Positions 1-8,050 of a stretch of DNA of 64,000 nucleotides are shown piece after piece. Under the pieces are notes generated by a model. The model did not search any database. It was not told the DNA's origin and saw nothing but the letters and a program-made list of their open reading frames with translations. The translations under genes and the position numbers were made by a program. Source of the stretch: Lederbergia sp. NSJ-179 (GTDB lineage: Bacteria; Bacillota; Bacilli; Bacillales; Bacillaceae_C); assembly GCF_022867885.1 (NCBI RefSeq), contig NZ_JALIFP010000001.1:1-64000 (forward strand), read 5' to 3'. The stretch's first letter is position 1. The number at the start of each line of letters is the position of its first letter.

Positions 1-118
1 GATCTCAATCATTTATATGAGCAACGATACTCAAGTTACTGAACCGCCGAATACGGGACCGTACGTTCGGTGGTGGGAGAGGTCGGCTAATCAATTAATG
101 ATTAGCCTCCTACTCGAT
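1..118 (+). mobile_element. Group II intron, 3' end (domains V and VI)
   Basis: Positions 41-75 fold as a domain V hairpin: the arms ACCGCCGAA and TTCGGTGGT enclose an inner TACGG/CCGTA stem. They are followed by GAGGTCGG and a domain VI hairpin (GGCTAATCA/TGATTAGCC, about 84-106), ending CCTCCTACTCGAT near 118. This is the usual 3' terminus of bacterial group II introns. The rest of the intron, including any reverse transcriptase gene, lies left of the window. The intron reads on the plus strand and ends 2-3 bases from the stop codon of the minus-strand yqgY, so it sits at the 3' border of that gene. The family is clear from the motif; the subclass is not. Confidence 0.8.
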
Positions 119-120
119 TA

Positions 121-366
121 CTAGCCTAATCCACCGCCCGGAGGCATTAAGAACATGGTGTAGTATGTAAATCCGCACATAAATACGGTTAAATATGCGG
201 CGAATACATACATATACATACGTTCAGATAATTTCAAGTAACTGAGAAGAATAAAAAATCCGGTTTGTCCTAGAAATAATAATGCCGTTTTTTCCATATC
301 GCCGAGATAAAGCATAATGGCAAATATACCGGTCCAAAAACCCAATACTCTATACATGCGATCCAT
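121..366 (-). CDS. yqgY: DUF2626 family membrane protein YqgY
   Basis: Small integral membrane protein of 81 residues beginning MDRMYRVLGFWTGIFA. It has about three hydrophobic segments and a glycine-rich tail, and matches the Bacillus YqgY/DUF2626 family. Its function is unknown. I chose the ATG at 366 because an AAAGGAGGG ribosome-binding site lies 8 bases upstream; the ATG at 372 would sit on top of that site. In B. subtilis yqgY lies close to comGA; here it is divergent from comGA across about 240 bp, and yqgZ-yqhA-yqhB are absent between them. The stop codon lies directly beside the end of a group II intron, so the last residues may have been changed by the insertion. Confidence 0.8.
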   Translation of the reverse strand: MDRMYRVLGFWTGIFAIMLYLGDMEKTALLFLGQTGFFILLSYLKLSERMYMYVFAAYLTVFMCGFTYYTMFLMPPGGGLG

Positions 367-509
367 ATGCATTCCCTCCTTTGCAGCGAATAATCCATCA
401 ATACCTTATTATAAAGGAATGTTGATTAAAAAGTAAATATATGAGCGAGCAACTTTGTGGCAATTAGGTGATCATACCATCCATCCTTAGTATATCTTAT
501 TCCTCACAT

Positions 510-561
510 AAATAATATTTTTTTAAAAGTTTTTGCAGGAAAAAGCAAAAGGGTGTCGAAT
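510..561 (+). promoter_or_regulatory. Candidate comG promoter with ComK-like A/T boxes
   Basis: AAATaatatTTTT (510-522) resembles the ComK half-box AAAA-N5-TTTT. It is followed by another A-run/T-run (525-534), a weak -35 (TTGCAG, 533-538) and a -10-like TCGAAT (556-561). ComK activates comG in B. subtilis, but the box spacing here is not one of the standard ones. This is a guess from position and A/T pattern. Confidence 0.3.
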
Positions 562-603
562 GTAGTAATAGAGAAAGGTATGAAAGGTGGTGTTTTATGA
601 ATA

Positions 604-1701
604 ATGAGCATTGAGAAAATTTCAGAATCTCTGTTATCGCAGGCCCTGTATTATCAAGCCACAGATATCCATGTTCTTCCTCGATCGAATGATTATTTGG
701 TCCAGTTCCGTATTCACGGCATCCTGTCTTCCCATAAAAAAATTCCGATCAAGATGGGAGAAAGATTGATTTCTCATTTGAAATTTTTAGCTTCCATGGA
801 TATTGGTGAAAAAAGAAAGCCGCAAAGTGGTTCACTACAAGCACATTTCTCCGGGATTTTAACTTCATTGCGAATTTCCACTTTACCTACAGCGAAAGCA
901 AAAGAAAGCATTGTCATCCGCATTCTCTACCACAAAAATAACCTTTCACATGAAAAATTATCCCTTTTTCCTAATAGTATGCAAATCCTGCAACGTTTCA
1001 TGACACAGGCACATGGGTTTATTTTGTTCACCGGTCCAACCGGCAGTGGCAAATCCACAACAATGTTTACATTAGCTGACTATTGTTCTAAGCAGTTGAA
1101 TCGACGAGTTATTTCGTTAGAAGATCCGGTTGAACGACAAAATGATGATTTATTGCAAGTGCAGATTAACGAAAAAGCGGGGATTAGTTTTCATAATGGC
1201 TTAAAGGCTATTTTAAGGCATGATCCGGATGTTATATTAATCGGGGAAATTCGTGATGTAGAAACGGCCTCGATTGCGATACGAGCGGCGATGACAGGTC
1301 ATTTAGTACTTTCCACCATGCATACAAGAGATGCAAAAGGTGCCCTGTATCGGCTAGTTGAATTTGGAATCAAACAACATGATTTAGAGCAAACCTTGCT
1401 TGCGATTACCTCACAACGATTAGTCACACTTAAATGTCCTTTTTGTGGGTTTCAGTGCTCTAAATATTGTATTCGTTCGCAAAAATCGAAAAGAACGGGC
1501 GTTTATGAGGTTTTACATGGTCAGTCTTTACAAGGAGCCATGAAGGAATTAATGGGGGAAGCTCATTTCTCCTCAGCCCATTCATTACCAAAACTGATTG
1601 CAAAGGGGGTAGCGTTTGGCTATATTGCAGCCAAAGAATATGAAAAATGGATTGTGGACGAAAAAAATGACCTTAAAAGATCAAGGACAATTTTTTATTA
1701 G
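604..1701 (+). CDS. comGA: Competence traffic ATPase ComGA
   Basis: Cytoplasmic GspE/PilB-type secretion ATPase that powers assembly of the competence pseudopilus for DNA uptake. The Walker A motif GPTGSGKST is near residues 143-151 and the acidic Walker B region DPDVILIGEIRD near 207-218, followed by the His-box MHTRDAKGAL. Cysteines in the C-terminal part (CPFCGFQC, then KYC) suggest the usual metal-binding insert. At 365 residues it is close to the family length of about 356. The ATG at 604 follows GAAAGGTGGTG. It is the first gene of a tightly overlapping operon, comGA to aroK, and the frame overlaps the start of comGB. Confidence 0.95.
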   Translation: MSIEKISESLLSQALYYQATDIHVLPRSNDYLVQFRIHGILSSHKKIPIKMGERLISHLKFLASMDIGEKRKPQSGSLQAHFSGILTSLRISTLPTAKAKESIVIRILYHKNNLSHEKLSLFPNSMQILQRFMTQAHGFILFTGPTGSGKSTTMFTLADYCSKQLNRRVISLEDPVERQNDDLLQVQINEKAGISFHNGLKAILRHDPDVILIGEIRDVETASIAIRAAMTGHLVLSTMHTRDAKGALYRLVEFGIKQHDLEQTLLAITSQRLVTLKCPFCGFQCSKYCIRSQKSKRTGVYEVLHGQSLQGAMKELMGEAHFSSAHSLPKLIAKGVAFGYIAAKEYEKWIVDEKNDLKRSRTIFY

Positions 1702-2680
1702 AGGAAGTGATATGTTAGAAAATGGTTATACATTCGTAGAGGTCTTTCAATTTTTTATGAATATCCAAGCGAAACATCACGCTCTTTTTTCTTCGATGAT
1801 GACGGAGCTGGAAAATGGAAGTTCGATCCATGAGGTTTTCATTAAACATGATTTTGATAATCAAGCATGTGCCATGGTTTATTTTGCGGAGAAGCATGGT
1901 TTTTTAGCAAAGACCTTTCGTGAAAGTGGGAATTATTTGTTGCAAAAGGAACAACAGCGAAAAAAGTTCGTAAAGTTAATGCAATATCCATTTATTTTGC
2001 TTTTCGCTCTGGTGTTTGTTGCACTCATCCTCAAGACAGTGCTTTTGCCACAATTCCAGCTTCTATATCACACAATCGGTTTTCAACCGAATGGGATGAC
2101 CCAATTCATTCTCCATCTTATTGACCATCTCCCAACGTATTTTGCCATCTCCCTTTGTTTCTTTCTTCTCGCAGCCTTTCTTATTAAAAGATATTTCCGA
2201 AAGAAATCCGCCTTTGAAACGGCGACCATTCTTTCCTCCATTCCCCTTTATCAATATTTTTACAGACTGTATCAAACCATCTTCTTTGCTAGAGAGTGGA
2301 GCTTACTCTTACAAAACGGTTTTTCATTGAATGAAATTGTCAAAATAATGGAATCACAAAATTTTCGACCGTTGCTGCAGGAAACAGGAAAGTATTTAAA
2401 AAAAGAGCTAGTAATGGGGAGTTCTTTTTCAAGAACACTGACTCAGTTACATTTTATTGCGGAGGAAATGGAGATTATTGTTGCACATGGGGAAAGAAAT
2501 GGCCGTTTGGGGGATGAGTTGCTTCACTATAGTCAAATTTGTACAGAGATACTAGAAGAAAAGACAATGAAACTGATGTCAACGATTCAGCCCATTATTT
2601 TTATTGTTATTGGGGGAATGGTGACAGTCATTTATATGTCCATCTTTTTTCCTATGTTCCAAATGATGGATGCTATTTAA
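1640..2680 (+). CDS. comGB: Competence pseudopilus membrane platform protein ComGB
   Basis: Polytopic GspF/PilC-type inner-membrane protein that anchors the pseudopilus ATPase. Two GspF-like halves are visible, with hydrophobic segments near residues 115-140, 165-185 and at the C-terminus (MSTIQPIIFIVIGGMVTVIYMS). The start is uncertain. The ATG at 1640 (MKNGLWTKKMTLKDQ) aligns best with the family N-terminus; ATGs at 1667 and 1712 are alternatives, and 1712 has the better Shine-Dalgarno sequence (AGAGGAAG) but would cut conserved sequence. It overlaps comGA by about 60 bases, indicating translational coupling. Confidence 0.92.
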   Translation: MKNGLWTKKMTLKDQGQFFIRGSDMLENGYTFVEVFQFFMNIQAKHHALFSSMMTELENGSSIHEVFIKHDFDNQACAMVYFAEKHGFLAKTFRESGNYLLQKEQQRKKFVKLMQYPFILLFALVFVALILKTVLLPQFQLLYHTIGFQPNGMTQFILHLIDHLPTYFAISLCFFLLAAFLIKRYFRKKSAFETATILSSIPLYQYFYRLYQTIFFAREWSLLLQNGFSLNEIVKIMESQNFRPLLQETGKYLKKELVMGSSFSRTLTQLHFIAEEMEIIVAHGERNGRLGDELLHYSQICTEILEEKTMKLMSTIQPIIFIVIGGMVTVIYMSIFFPMFQMMDAI

Positions 2681-2701
2681 TATAGGTGAGGAGAGGAAAA
2701 A

Positions 2702-3028
2702 GTGAAAAAATATATCCGTAATCAGAAAGGTTTTACACTCATCGAGATGCTCATTGTATTATTAGTCATCTCAATCATATTATTAATCACTTTACCCAAT
2801 GTGACAAAGCATAATAAGAACATTAATAACAAGGGCTGTGATGCGTTAGTCAGTATGCTTCAGGGGCAAGCACAGGCCTACTATATGGAGAATAACCGAT
2901 ATCCGCAAAGTTTAGCCGAATTGGAAGAAGGGCAATATATTGAGTCAGCGAAAGTCAGTTGCCCGGATGGCAGTGATATTACCATTACCAATGGGAAAGT
3001 AAAAGCTTTGGGGAAGGGCGGCTCGTGA
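2702..3028 (+). CDS. comGC: Major competence pseudopilin ComGC
   Basis: Type IV-pilin-like protein that forms the competence pseudopilus. The class III leader MKKYIRNQKG is cut by the prepilin peptidase ComC before FTLIEMLIVLLVIS, a hydrophobic helix with the conserved Glu at +5. Two cysteines (GCDALV, VSCPDG) fit the intramolecular disulfide known in ComGC. At 108 residues it is the normal size. The start is GTG at 2702 behind GGTGAGGAGAGG. It overlaps comGD by 4 bases (GTGA). Confidence 0.95.
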   Translation: MKKYIRNQKGFTLIEMLIVLLVISIILLITLPNVTKHNKNINNKGCDALVSMLQGQAQAYYMENNRYPQSLAELEEGQYIESAKVSCPDGSDITITNGKVKALGKGGS

Positions 3029-3468
3029 AATACGTACGTTCAAGGGATGGTTTTACTTTAATCGAGATGCTGATTGTCCTTTCAGTCATTTCCATTATTC
3101 TTTTATTCAGTATCTTTATGTTTCGGTCATTTTCAGAATCGATGCAGAAAAGATTGTTTTTTACCCAGCTTGAATCCGATTTATATTATGCCCATGCCTA
3201 CGCGCAAAACAGAAAAGAAGCGGTTCAAGTTCGTTTTTCTCGTGGAAGTAAGCAGTATGAAATGCTTGTTGGAAAACAACAACCCGAACTTTTTCTTATA
3301 CGAAAATTCCCGCCATCTATTTATATAAAGGAAAGTACTATTTCTAGCTTTGTGATCACTCCAGATGGAAATGTATCTACCTTTGGCATCATCACGTTTC
3401 AGCATAATCAAACAACTGTGAAGGTTTCTTTTAATATTGGAAAGGGGCGTTTTAATATTGAAGAATGA
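3025..3468 (+). CDS. comGD: Minor competence pseudopilin ComGD
   Basis: Pilin-like protein of 147 residues with the leader MKYVRSRDG cut before FTLIEMLIVLSVISIIL, then a soluble C-terminal domain. It is one of the minor pseudopilins needed for transformation. The GTG start overlaps the comGC stop. The hydrophobic N-terminal segment is nearly identical to that of ComGC over about 18 residues. Confidence 0.93.
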   Translation: MKYVRSRDGFTLIEMLIVLSVISIILLFSIFMFRSFSESMQKRLFFTQLESDLYYAHAYAQNRKEAVQVRFSRGSKQYEMLVGKQQPELFLIRKFPPSIYIKESTISSFVITPDGNVSTFGIITFQHNQTTVKVSFNIGKGRFNIEE

Positions 3469-3763
3469 GAAAGGGTTTACCTTTTTGGAAGGGCTTCTTT
3501 CCCTTTCCTTTCTCTTTTTAATATGTTTGACTTTGTTTCCGCTAGTCTTTTCAATGGTGAACAAATTATCTGAAGGGAAAAAGGAAATGATGGGATATCG
3601 CTTATTATATGAGTATGTTGAACAATATGGCTTTTCGAATCGGTCGGAAAGAGTCATGAGAAGCAGTCAGGGGATTCAATACGAATTATACTTTGAAGAA
3701 ATGAGTACGGGAAATGGGAGAGCGTGTATTCAGTATGAAAACCATCAAAAATGTGTGGAATGA
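3458..3763 (+). CDS. comGE: Minor competence pseudopilin ComGE
   Basis: Pilin-like protein of about 101 residues. The leader MKNEKG is followed by FTFLEGLLSLSFLFLICLTLFPLVF, keeping the +5 Glu. I chose TTG at 3458 because AAAGGGG lies 10 bases upstream; a TTG at 3437 would add seven residues with no good ribosome-binding site. It overlaps comGD by 11 bases and comGF by about 29. Confidence 0.88.
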   Translation: MKNEKGFTFLEGLLSLSFLFLICLTLFPLVFSMVNKLSEGKKEMMGYRLLYEYVEQYGFSNRSERVMRSSQGIQYELYFEEMSTGNGRACIQYENHQKCVE

Positions 3764-4199
3764 TCAAACTGGCTTTACATTGCTAGAGGCTGTTTTTTCA
3801 ATGATGATTTTGGCGCTCATGATGTCGATCATACCGTTTATTTTTCAGACATTGAAGACAGTGGATGGACTCATAGAGGTTGATCAAGATTATGAATGGA
3901 ATTTATTCCTCATCGGCATACGAAAAGAAATGGAGGGGGCAAAGAAGGTACATGTAGTCAATGTACAATCTAAAACAAGTCTGATGATGGAGAAAAATAA
4001 TCAAGTGATCAGTTATGAGCCTTATGGTTTCACGTTAAGAAGACGAGTGAATCGTTTAGGACATGAAATTGTGCTTCAGAATATCCAAGCAATCAACTTT
4101 TCGATAGATGAGGAATTCATGGTGATAGAGATTGAATTTACTAATGGAGTAAAGGATGAAGCTAGATTTTTATTATTAGTAAATAGGGAGGAATCATGA
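3735..4199 (+). CDS. comGF: Minor competence pseudopilin ComGF
   Basis: ComGF-family protein. A short basic leader (MKTIKNVWNDQTG) precedes FTLLEAVFSMMILALMMS, followed by a soluble domain of about 120 residues typical of ComGF. The ATG at 3735 is preferred for leader length; ATG 3714 would add seven residues. It overlaps comGE at the 5' end and the next frame by 4 bases (ATGA at 4196). Confidence 0.88.
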   Translation: MKTIKNVWNDQTGFTLLEAVFSMMILALMMSIIPFIFQTLKTVDGLIEVDQDYEWNLFLIGIRKEMEGAKKVHVVNVQSKTSLMMEKNNQVISYEPYGFTLRRRVNRLGHEIVLQNIQAINFSIDEEFMVIEIEFTNGVKDEARFLLLVNREES

Positions 4200-4939
4200 T
4201 TTTAATCCAACAAAAAGGAGCTATTTATCCGCTCGTTTTACTTATTTGTTCCTTCACCCTGTTGTTTTTAATGGAAGTCGTCCATATTTATTTATCGGAA
4301 TGGGGGTATGTAAATGAGATGCAACAATACTATAAAAAAGAAATAAAGGTGCAATTACAACAAATTCATTCTCCCGACACCGAATTAGATGGTAAAATAA
4401 TGATTAGCGAACTATCTAAGGGGGAGCAGAATTTGGGGACAAGATCATTGTATTTGATTGGTTTTATGGGGGCAGGCAAAACTTCTGTTGGTGAACAATT
4501 GGCCGCTAGATGTGGATATTCAGTGATTGATACGGATCAACAAATAGAAAAAAAGATGAAAATGGGGATTCCGCAAATTTTTGAGCAGTATGGAGAAGAT
4601 TATTTTCGTGATGTGGAGTCTCAAGTATTAAAAGAGTTATCTCAAGAATCCTGTATTATTACTACAGGTGGAGGCATTATTTTAAGAGAGGAGAATCGTC
4701 AGTTATTAAAAAACGGAAATACCTTTTTTCTACAATGTCATCCTGATTCCATTGCAGAGCGAATTGGGTTAGATTCTTCCAGACCACTGATTCATCACAA
4801 AACACGTAAAGAAATTGCTGAGATGTATCAAAATCGACTACCTTATTATTTGGAATGTGCGACAGCGATTATTGATACAACAGATTTAACGATTGAGGAA
4901 GTTGCTCGTTCTATCCTTCAAAAAATGAATGTTTCATAA
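4196..4939 (+). CDS. ComGG N-terminal segment in frame with shikimate kinase
   Basis: One uninterrupted frame of 247 residues. Residues 1 to about 79 look like ComGG: the start MILIQQKGAIYPLVLLICSF, one hydrophobic segment (about residues 9-30) and a short polar stretch. ComGG is normally about 124 residues, so its C-terminal 40-50 residues are missing. From residue 80 the sequence is a complete shikimate kinase with no stop codon between. The frame starts at ATG 4196, overlapping comGF by 4 bases, as comGG usually does. The cell may make a membrane-tethered kinase, a separate kinase from an internal TTG (next entry), or both. A deletion that removed the end of comGG is the simplest origin. 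Confidence 0.75.
   Translation: MILIQQKGAIYPLVLLICSFTLLFLMEVVHIYLSEWGYVNEMQQYYKKEIKVQLQQIHSPDTELDGKIMISELSKGEQNLGTRSLYLIGFMGAGKTSVGEQLAARCGYSVIDTDQQIEKKMKMGIPQIFEQYGEDYFRDVESQVLKELSQESCIITTGGGIILREENRQLLKNGNTFFLQCHPDSIAERIGLDSSRPLIHHKTRKEIAEMYQNRLPYYLECATAIIDTTDLTIEEVARSILQKMNVS
4433..4939 (+). CDS. aroK: Shikimate kinase (internal TTG start)
   Basis: Phosphorylates shikimate with ATP in the pathway to chorismate; cytoplasmic. The P-loop GFMGAGKTSVG is near residues 8-18, with VIDTDQQIE (shikimate-binding Asp), the GGGI motif (TTGGGII) and the lid region RPLIHH. The internal TTG at 4433 lies 7 bases after AAGGGGGAG, an excellent ribosome-binding site, and gives 168 residues, the usual size. 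It shares its frame with the upstream ComGG-like segment. Shikimate kinase genes follow comG in several Bacillus genomes. Confidence 0.85.
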   Translation: MGTRSLYLIGFMGAGKTSVGEQLAARCGYSVIDTDQQIEKKMKMGIPQIFEQYGEDYFRDVESQVLKELSQESCIITTGGGIILREENRQLLKNGNTFFLQCHPDSIAERIGLDSSRPLIHHKTRKEIAEMYQNRLPYYLECATAIIDTTDLTIEEVARSILQKMNVS

Positions 4940-5006
4940 ATGACTTGGCTATACTTTACATAGGACGGTTTTCCATTATTTTCCGATTGTAAAGAGGTGA
5001 AGGTGC

Positions 5007-5180
5007 ATGTCGTTTGATGATTATATGAAATATATGACAGAAACATGTATTAAACATTTTGAACGACCAAAAGCAGAACGGAAGCAAATGAGATTAGAGC
5101 GCAAAAAAGCAAGCCCCCCCAAGCTATATCAATGGTTTGGCTTAGTGCCTTATTCGATTCGAATGATATTTAAAAGATAG
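5007..5180 (+). CDS. yqzE: YqzE family small protein
   Basis: Encodes 57 residues starting MSFDDYMKYMTETCIKHFE, a short basic protein of the YqzE family that follows the comG operon in Bacillus. In B. subtilis yqzE belongs to the ComK-controlled region; its biochemical role is unknown. The ATG at 5007 is preceded by AGAGGTGAAGG. The stop codon lies inside the left arm of the terminator that ends this transcription unit. Confidence 0.85.
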   Translation: MSFDDYMKYMTETCIKHFERPKAERKQMRLERKKASPPKLYQWFGLVPYSIRMIFKR

Positions 5181-5217
5181 GTTGACTCGTTGTGAATGGG
5201 TCAGCCTATCTTTTTTT
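5175..5217 (+). terminator. Terminator of the comG-yqzE unit
   Basis: Inverted repeat AGATAGGTTGAC / GTCAGCCTATCT followed by a run of T. It lies between the convergent yqzE and yqhG genes, so it may act on both strands. Confidence 0.85.
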
Positions 5218-5228
5218 GGATACATAGG

Positions 5229-6023
5229 TTAATTCAGGGCATTTAAATAAAAGATTCCTCCATTGATGATCTCAATCCGCACAATCGGTTCGTATTGTTC
5301 TTGTAGTGCTTTCTTTTCTATTTCATAGGTTTCTGGTTTTTCTTCCTGGTCTTCATAAAAATGATTAAGAAGCTGTAAATCTTTCTCCCAGCGTAATTCC
5401 GCCTCTCTTGCCCAGTTATGGTCCATCGATAATATTTCTTTTTCTAAATAGGCTTCCATCCTTTTTAAACCACTCTCTGGTTTGATAATCGGGGAAACCG
5501 TGAAGCAATAATCAGGGATTTTAGGATGAAGATTGGCTTTTTCCATCTTCTCAAAAAAATGATCGATTAATACACCATTGATTAAATTTAACCCCAGTGA
5601 TCGTAGAACATCTTTCTTTCTGTCACATTCATAAGAGATTTTGATATTCAGCATTAACCAAGGGTGTAAGGGAACTTGTCTTGTCCGATCCGCCCTTTTT
5701 GGACTTTCATAAAGTCGAATATAGCCTGCAATTTGTTTGGTTGTTTGGAAAAGCTGATGGAGGCGAGGAGCCCCGAAATGAATAATTTCACCTTTTAGAT
5801 CCTTTGGCGCTTGTTTAGGATCTGTGATAAAAGTAATTTTCATCGGATTCGGTATTCCTCCGGTTTTTTCTAAATAGGTCCAATAAAAAGGGCGATTCAT
5901 TAACGCTTTATCCATATCGACCGTAAGTTGTACCGTCATAAATCCAGGTTCATTTTTTTCAATGATGCAATCATTTTCTTGGAAGAATATTTCGAGATAT
6001 TGATGAATTTCAGTCTGCTGCAA
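5229..6023 (-). CDS. yqhG: YqhG family protein
   Basis: Protein of 264 residues, the same length as B. subtilis YqhG. The segment KALMNRPFYWTYLEKTGG is typical of the family. No signal peptide, membrane segment or catalytic motif is visible and the function is unknown. The start is TTG at 6023 (MQQTEIHQYLEIFF), 8 bases after AAGGAGGG; an upstream ATG in frame would lie inside yqhH. It overlaps the end of yqhH by 14 bases, so the two are translationally coupled and probably work together. Confidence 0.88.
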   Translation of the reverse strand: MQQTEIHQYLEIFFQENDCIIEKNEPGFMTVQLTVDMDKALMNRPFYWTYLEKTGGIPNPMKITFITDPKQAPKDLKGEIIHFGAPRLHQLFQTTKQIAGYIRLYESPKRADRTRQVPLHPWLMLNIKISYECDRKKDVLRSLGLNLINGVLIDHFFEKMEKANLHPKIPDYCFTVSPIIKPESGLKRMEAYLEKEILSMDHNWAREAELRWEKDLQLLNHFYEDQEEKPETYEIEKKALQEQYEPIVRIEIINGGIFYLNALN

Positions 6024-7695
6024 TGTTTGTTCCCTCCTTCTCCATAGAGTCAGCAAATTGAATTAAGGAAGAGAGGTTTTCCATTTTAATCTTCATTTCT
6101 CCTTCTGAGCGGGATTTTTGAAAGATGTCTTTTACGTATTCCTCCATATTCAAGTGATCAAATCTCGTTAAAATTTCATCCAGTTCTCCAACGATCCGTT
6201 CGAATAAATTGATTTTTTCATAAAGTAGTTTTAAGATATGTTCTTCGATCGTATCTCTAATCGTAAAATTATAGATGCGAACATTATTTTCTTGCCCTAA
6301 TCGATGAATTCGTCCAATTCTTTGTTCAAGTCGCATCGGATTCCAGGGTAAATCAAAATTGATAATATGGGAACAAAATTGCAGATTAATCCCTTCCCCA
6401 CCAGCTTCTGTTGCAATTAGCACTTGTGCATGATTTTTAAATAATTCACGCATCCAATCTTTTTTTCCGCGTTTAAACCCTCCCCTAAAAGGAACGGAGC
6501 GAATACCATTTTTTTGTAAAAACCATTGTAAGTATAATTGAGTTGCGCGGTATTCTGTAAAAATAATCACTTTATCATTGATCTTTTGTATTAATTCCAA
6601 TGCTTTTTCCGCTTTTGAGTTTTGTTGAATCGCATCGATTTTTTGTTTCACCGTATTTAACGTTTCGATTACGATTGGTGGGGGGGTTTCCATTTTCGCT
6701 AACATATTTTTTAATGTGAGAAAGACGGCTTCTCTACTGCTGCAAACCTCCCTTTTGAGAGTAAGAAGAGAGAAACCATGCGCGGCAAAACCCTCTCCCA
6801 AATTTTTTAAGGTGTCAATGGCTTGATATAATTCCTTTTCCTCTTTTGAAAAATCGATCAAAATGCTTTCAACCTGCCGTTCAGGCCACTCGATACCTGT
6901 TTCTCCTCGCCTATTTCGAATCATCACTTTATTCACTAATTCTTTTAGATACTCATCTTGTTGAATGGAGGAATGTTTATTATTTTTATATTGCTCTAAA
7001 AATCCACTTTCGGATCCTAAATGACCAGGCTTGAGCAATGAAACGAGATGAAAAATTTCCTCTATCCTATTTTGAATCGGCGTTGCGGTCAATAACAGGC
7101 AAAATCTTTTCTTGAGCGACTGAATAAATTGATAGTTTTTTGTTTTGGGATTCTTTAATTTATGAGCTTCATCGATGATAATAAGGTCATAATTTTGTTC
7201 CGCAATGATTTCCTTATGGGGGCTTCTTTTGGCTGTATCGATGGAAGAAACGACACAGGAATATTGATCCCATACATAGCTTTTTCTTTGTGGCACCGCC
7301 GGGATATGAAACTTTTCGTTTAGTTCGAGGACCCATTGAGAAACGAGGGAGGCAGGAACAAGGATTAAGGCTTTTTTGACCAATCCTCTAATCATATACT
7401 CTTTTAAAATCAATCCTGCTTCAATCGTCTTCCCAAGCCCCACTTCATCCGCCAAAATTGCTTTCCCATTCATATTTTCAACCACTTGTTGCGCGGTTTC
7501 TAGTTGATGGGGTAATGGTTTTAACTGTTGCAAGTATTTTGGGGCCACTAATCCCTCAAAGGTAGGGATCGTTAAATACTCTTCAGTCTTCATAGCCAAT
7601 TTAAATAATTCAAAATTAGCCCATGGACCATCTTTTTCTAATTTTTCCATGAAACTATGTTTCCATTTTTGGTCGAATTGTATTTTTACTGACAT
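6010..7695 (-). CDS. yqhH: SNF2-type helicase YqhH
   Basis: DEAD/SNF2-like ATP-dependent nucleic-acid translocase of 561 residues. Visible motifs: Walker A region LADEVGLGKTIEAGL (about residue 75), DEAH in LIIIDEAHKLKN, motif III LLLTATPIQN, and in the C-terminal RecA domain ATEAGGEGINLQ and the arginine-finger motif RIGRIHRLGQ. The start ATG at 7695 follows GGAGG at 5 bases. It is the first gene of a two-gene unit with yqhG. A role in DNA or transcription-complex remodelling is inferred from the family only. Confidence 0.9.
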   Translation of the reverse strand: MSVKIQFDQKWKHSFMEKLEKDGPWANFELFKLAMKTEEYLTIPTFEGLVAPKYLQQLKPLPHQLETAQQVVENMNGKAILADEVGLGKTIEAGLILKEYMIRGLVKKALILVPASLVSQWVLELNEKFHIPAVPQRKSYVWDQYSCVVSSIDTAKRSPHKEIIAEQNYDLIIIDEAHKLKNPKTKNYQFIQSLKKRFCLLLTATPIQNRIEEIFHLVSLLKPGHLGSESGFLEQYKNNKHSSIQQDEYLKELVNKVMIRNRRGETGIEWPERQVESILIDFSKEEKELYQAIDTLKNLGEGFAAHGFSLLTLKREVCSSREAVFLTLKNMLAKMETPPPIVIETLNTVKQKIDAIQQNSKAEKALELIQKINDKVIIFTEYRATQLYLQWFLQKNGIRSVPFRGGFKRGKKDWMRELFKNHAQVLIATEAGGEGINLQFCSHIINFDLPWNPMRLEQRIGRIHRLGQENNVRIYNFTIRDTIEEHILKLLYEKINLFERIVGELDEILTRFDHLNMEEYVKDIFQKSRSEGEMKIKMENLSSLIQFADSMEKEGTNIAAD

Positions 7696-7771
7696 ACGTA
7701 CCTCCTGTAAAACGTTAAAAAGCATTGATGAAAAATGAAAATGATGGTACGATAACATTTGTTAGTACCGG

Positions 7772-7800
7772 TTCAATCAATCGGTTAGTTATAGTATATC
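7772..7800 (+). promoter_or_regulatory. Candidate promoter of the gcv operon
   Basis: TTCAAT (7772-7777), 17 bases, then TATATC (7795-7800), ending about 30 bases before the riboswitch. The match to sigma-A boxes is modest; position is the main support. Confidence 0.4.
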
Positions 7801-7831
7801 CAAAAAAGTGAAGATATATATTTACGCGAAT

Positions 7832-7990
7832 GAGGATAAGGGGAGAGACTGCGCAGGCAGCGCCGAAGGAGCAAGCAACAAGATTGTGAATCTCTCAGGC
7901 AAAAAAGACCCTTATTTGACGCAACTCTGGAGAGAGTTCCATTCATAGGAACCACCAAAGGGGTAAAAACTCTCAGGTGAAAGGACAGAG
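7832..7990 (+). ncRNA. Tandem glycine riboswitch
   Basis: Two glycine aptamers in series. The first (about 7832-7917) has the GGAGAGACTG...GCGCCGAAGGAGCAAGC core closing with CTCTCAGGCAAAA. The second (about 7919-7985) has CTGGAGAGAG...ACCACCAAAGGGG and CTCTCAGGTGAAAGGACAG. This is the textbook architecture upstream of gcvT in Bacilli: glycine binding prevents formation of the terminator that follows, switching on glycine breakdown. It controls gcvT-gcvPA-gcvPB. Confidence 0.96.
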
Positions 7991-8022
7991 AAATCCGTAA
8001 AAGGGATTTCTCTGTCCTTTTT
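7981..8022 (+). terminator. Riboswitch-controlled terminator
   Basis: A strong hairpin, AAGGACAGAGAAATCC / GGGATTTCTCTGTCCTT, followed by TTTTT. Its left arm overlaps the 3' edge of the second glycine aptamer, which lets ligand binding compete with terminator formation. Confidence 0.92.
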
Positions 8023-8050
8023 GCGACTCTGTTAGAAAGGGGAAAGGCCA

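Noticed and set aside
3181-3657. 158-codon minus-strand frame across comGD-comGE
   Set aside because: Low-complexity antisense of two pilin genes, no ribosome-binding site or homology.
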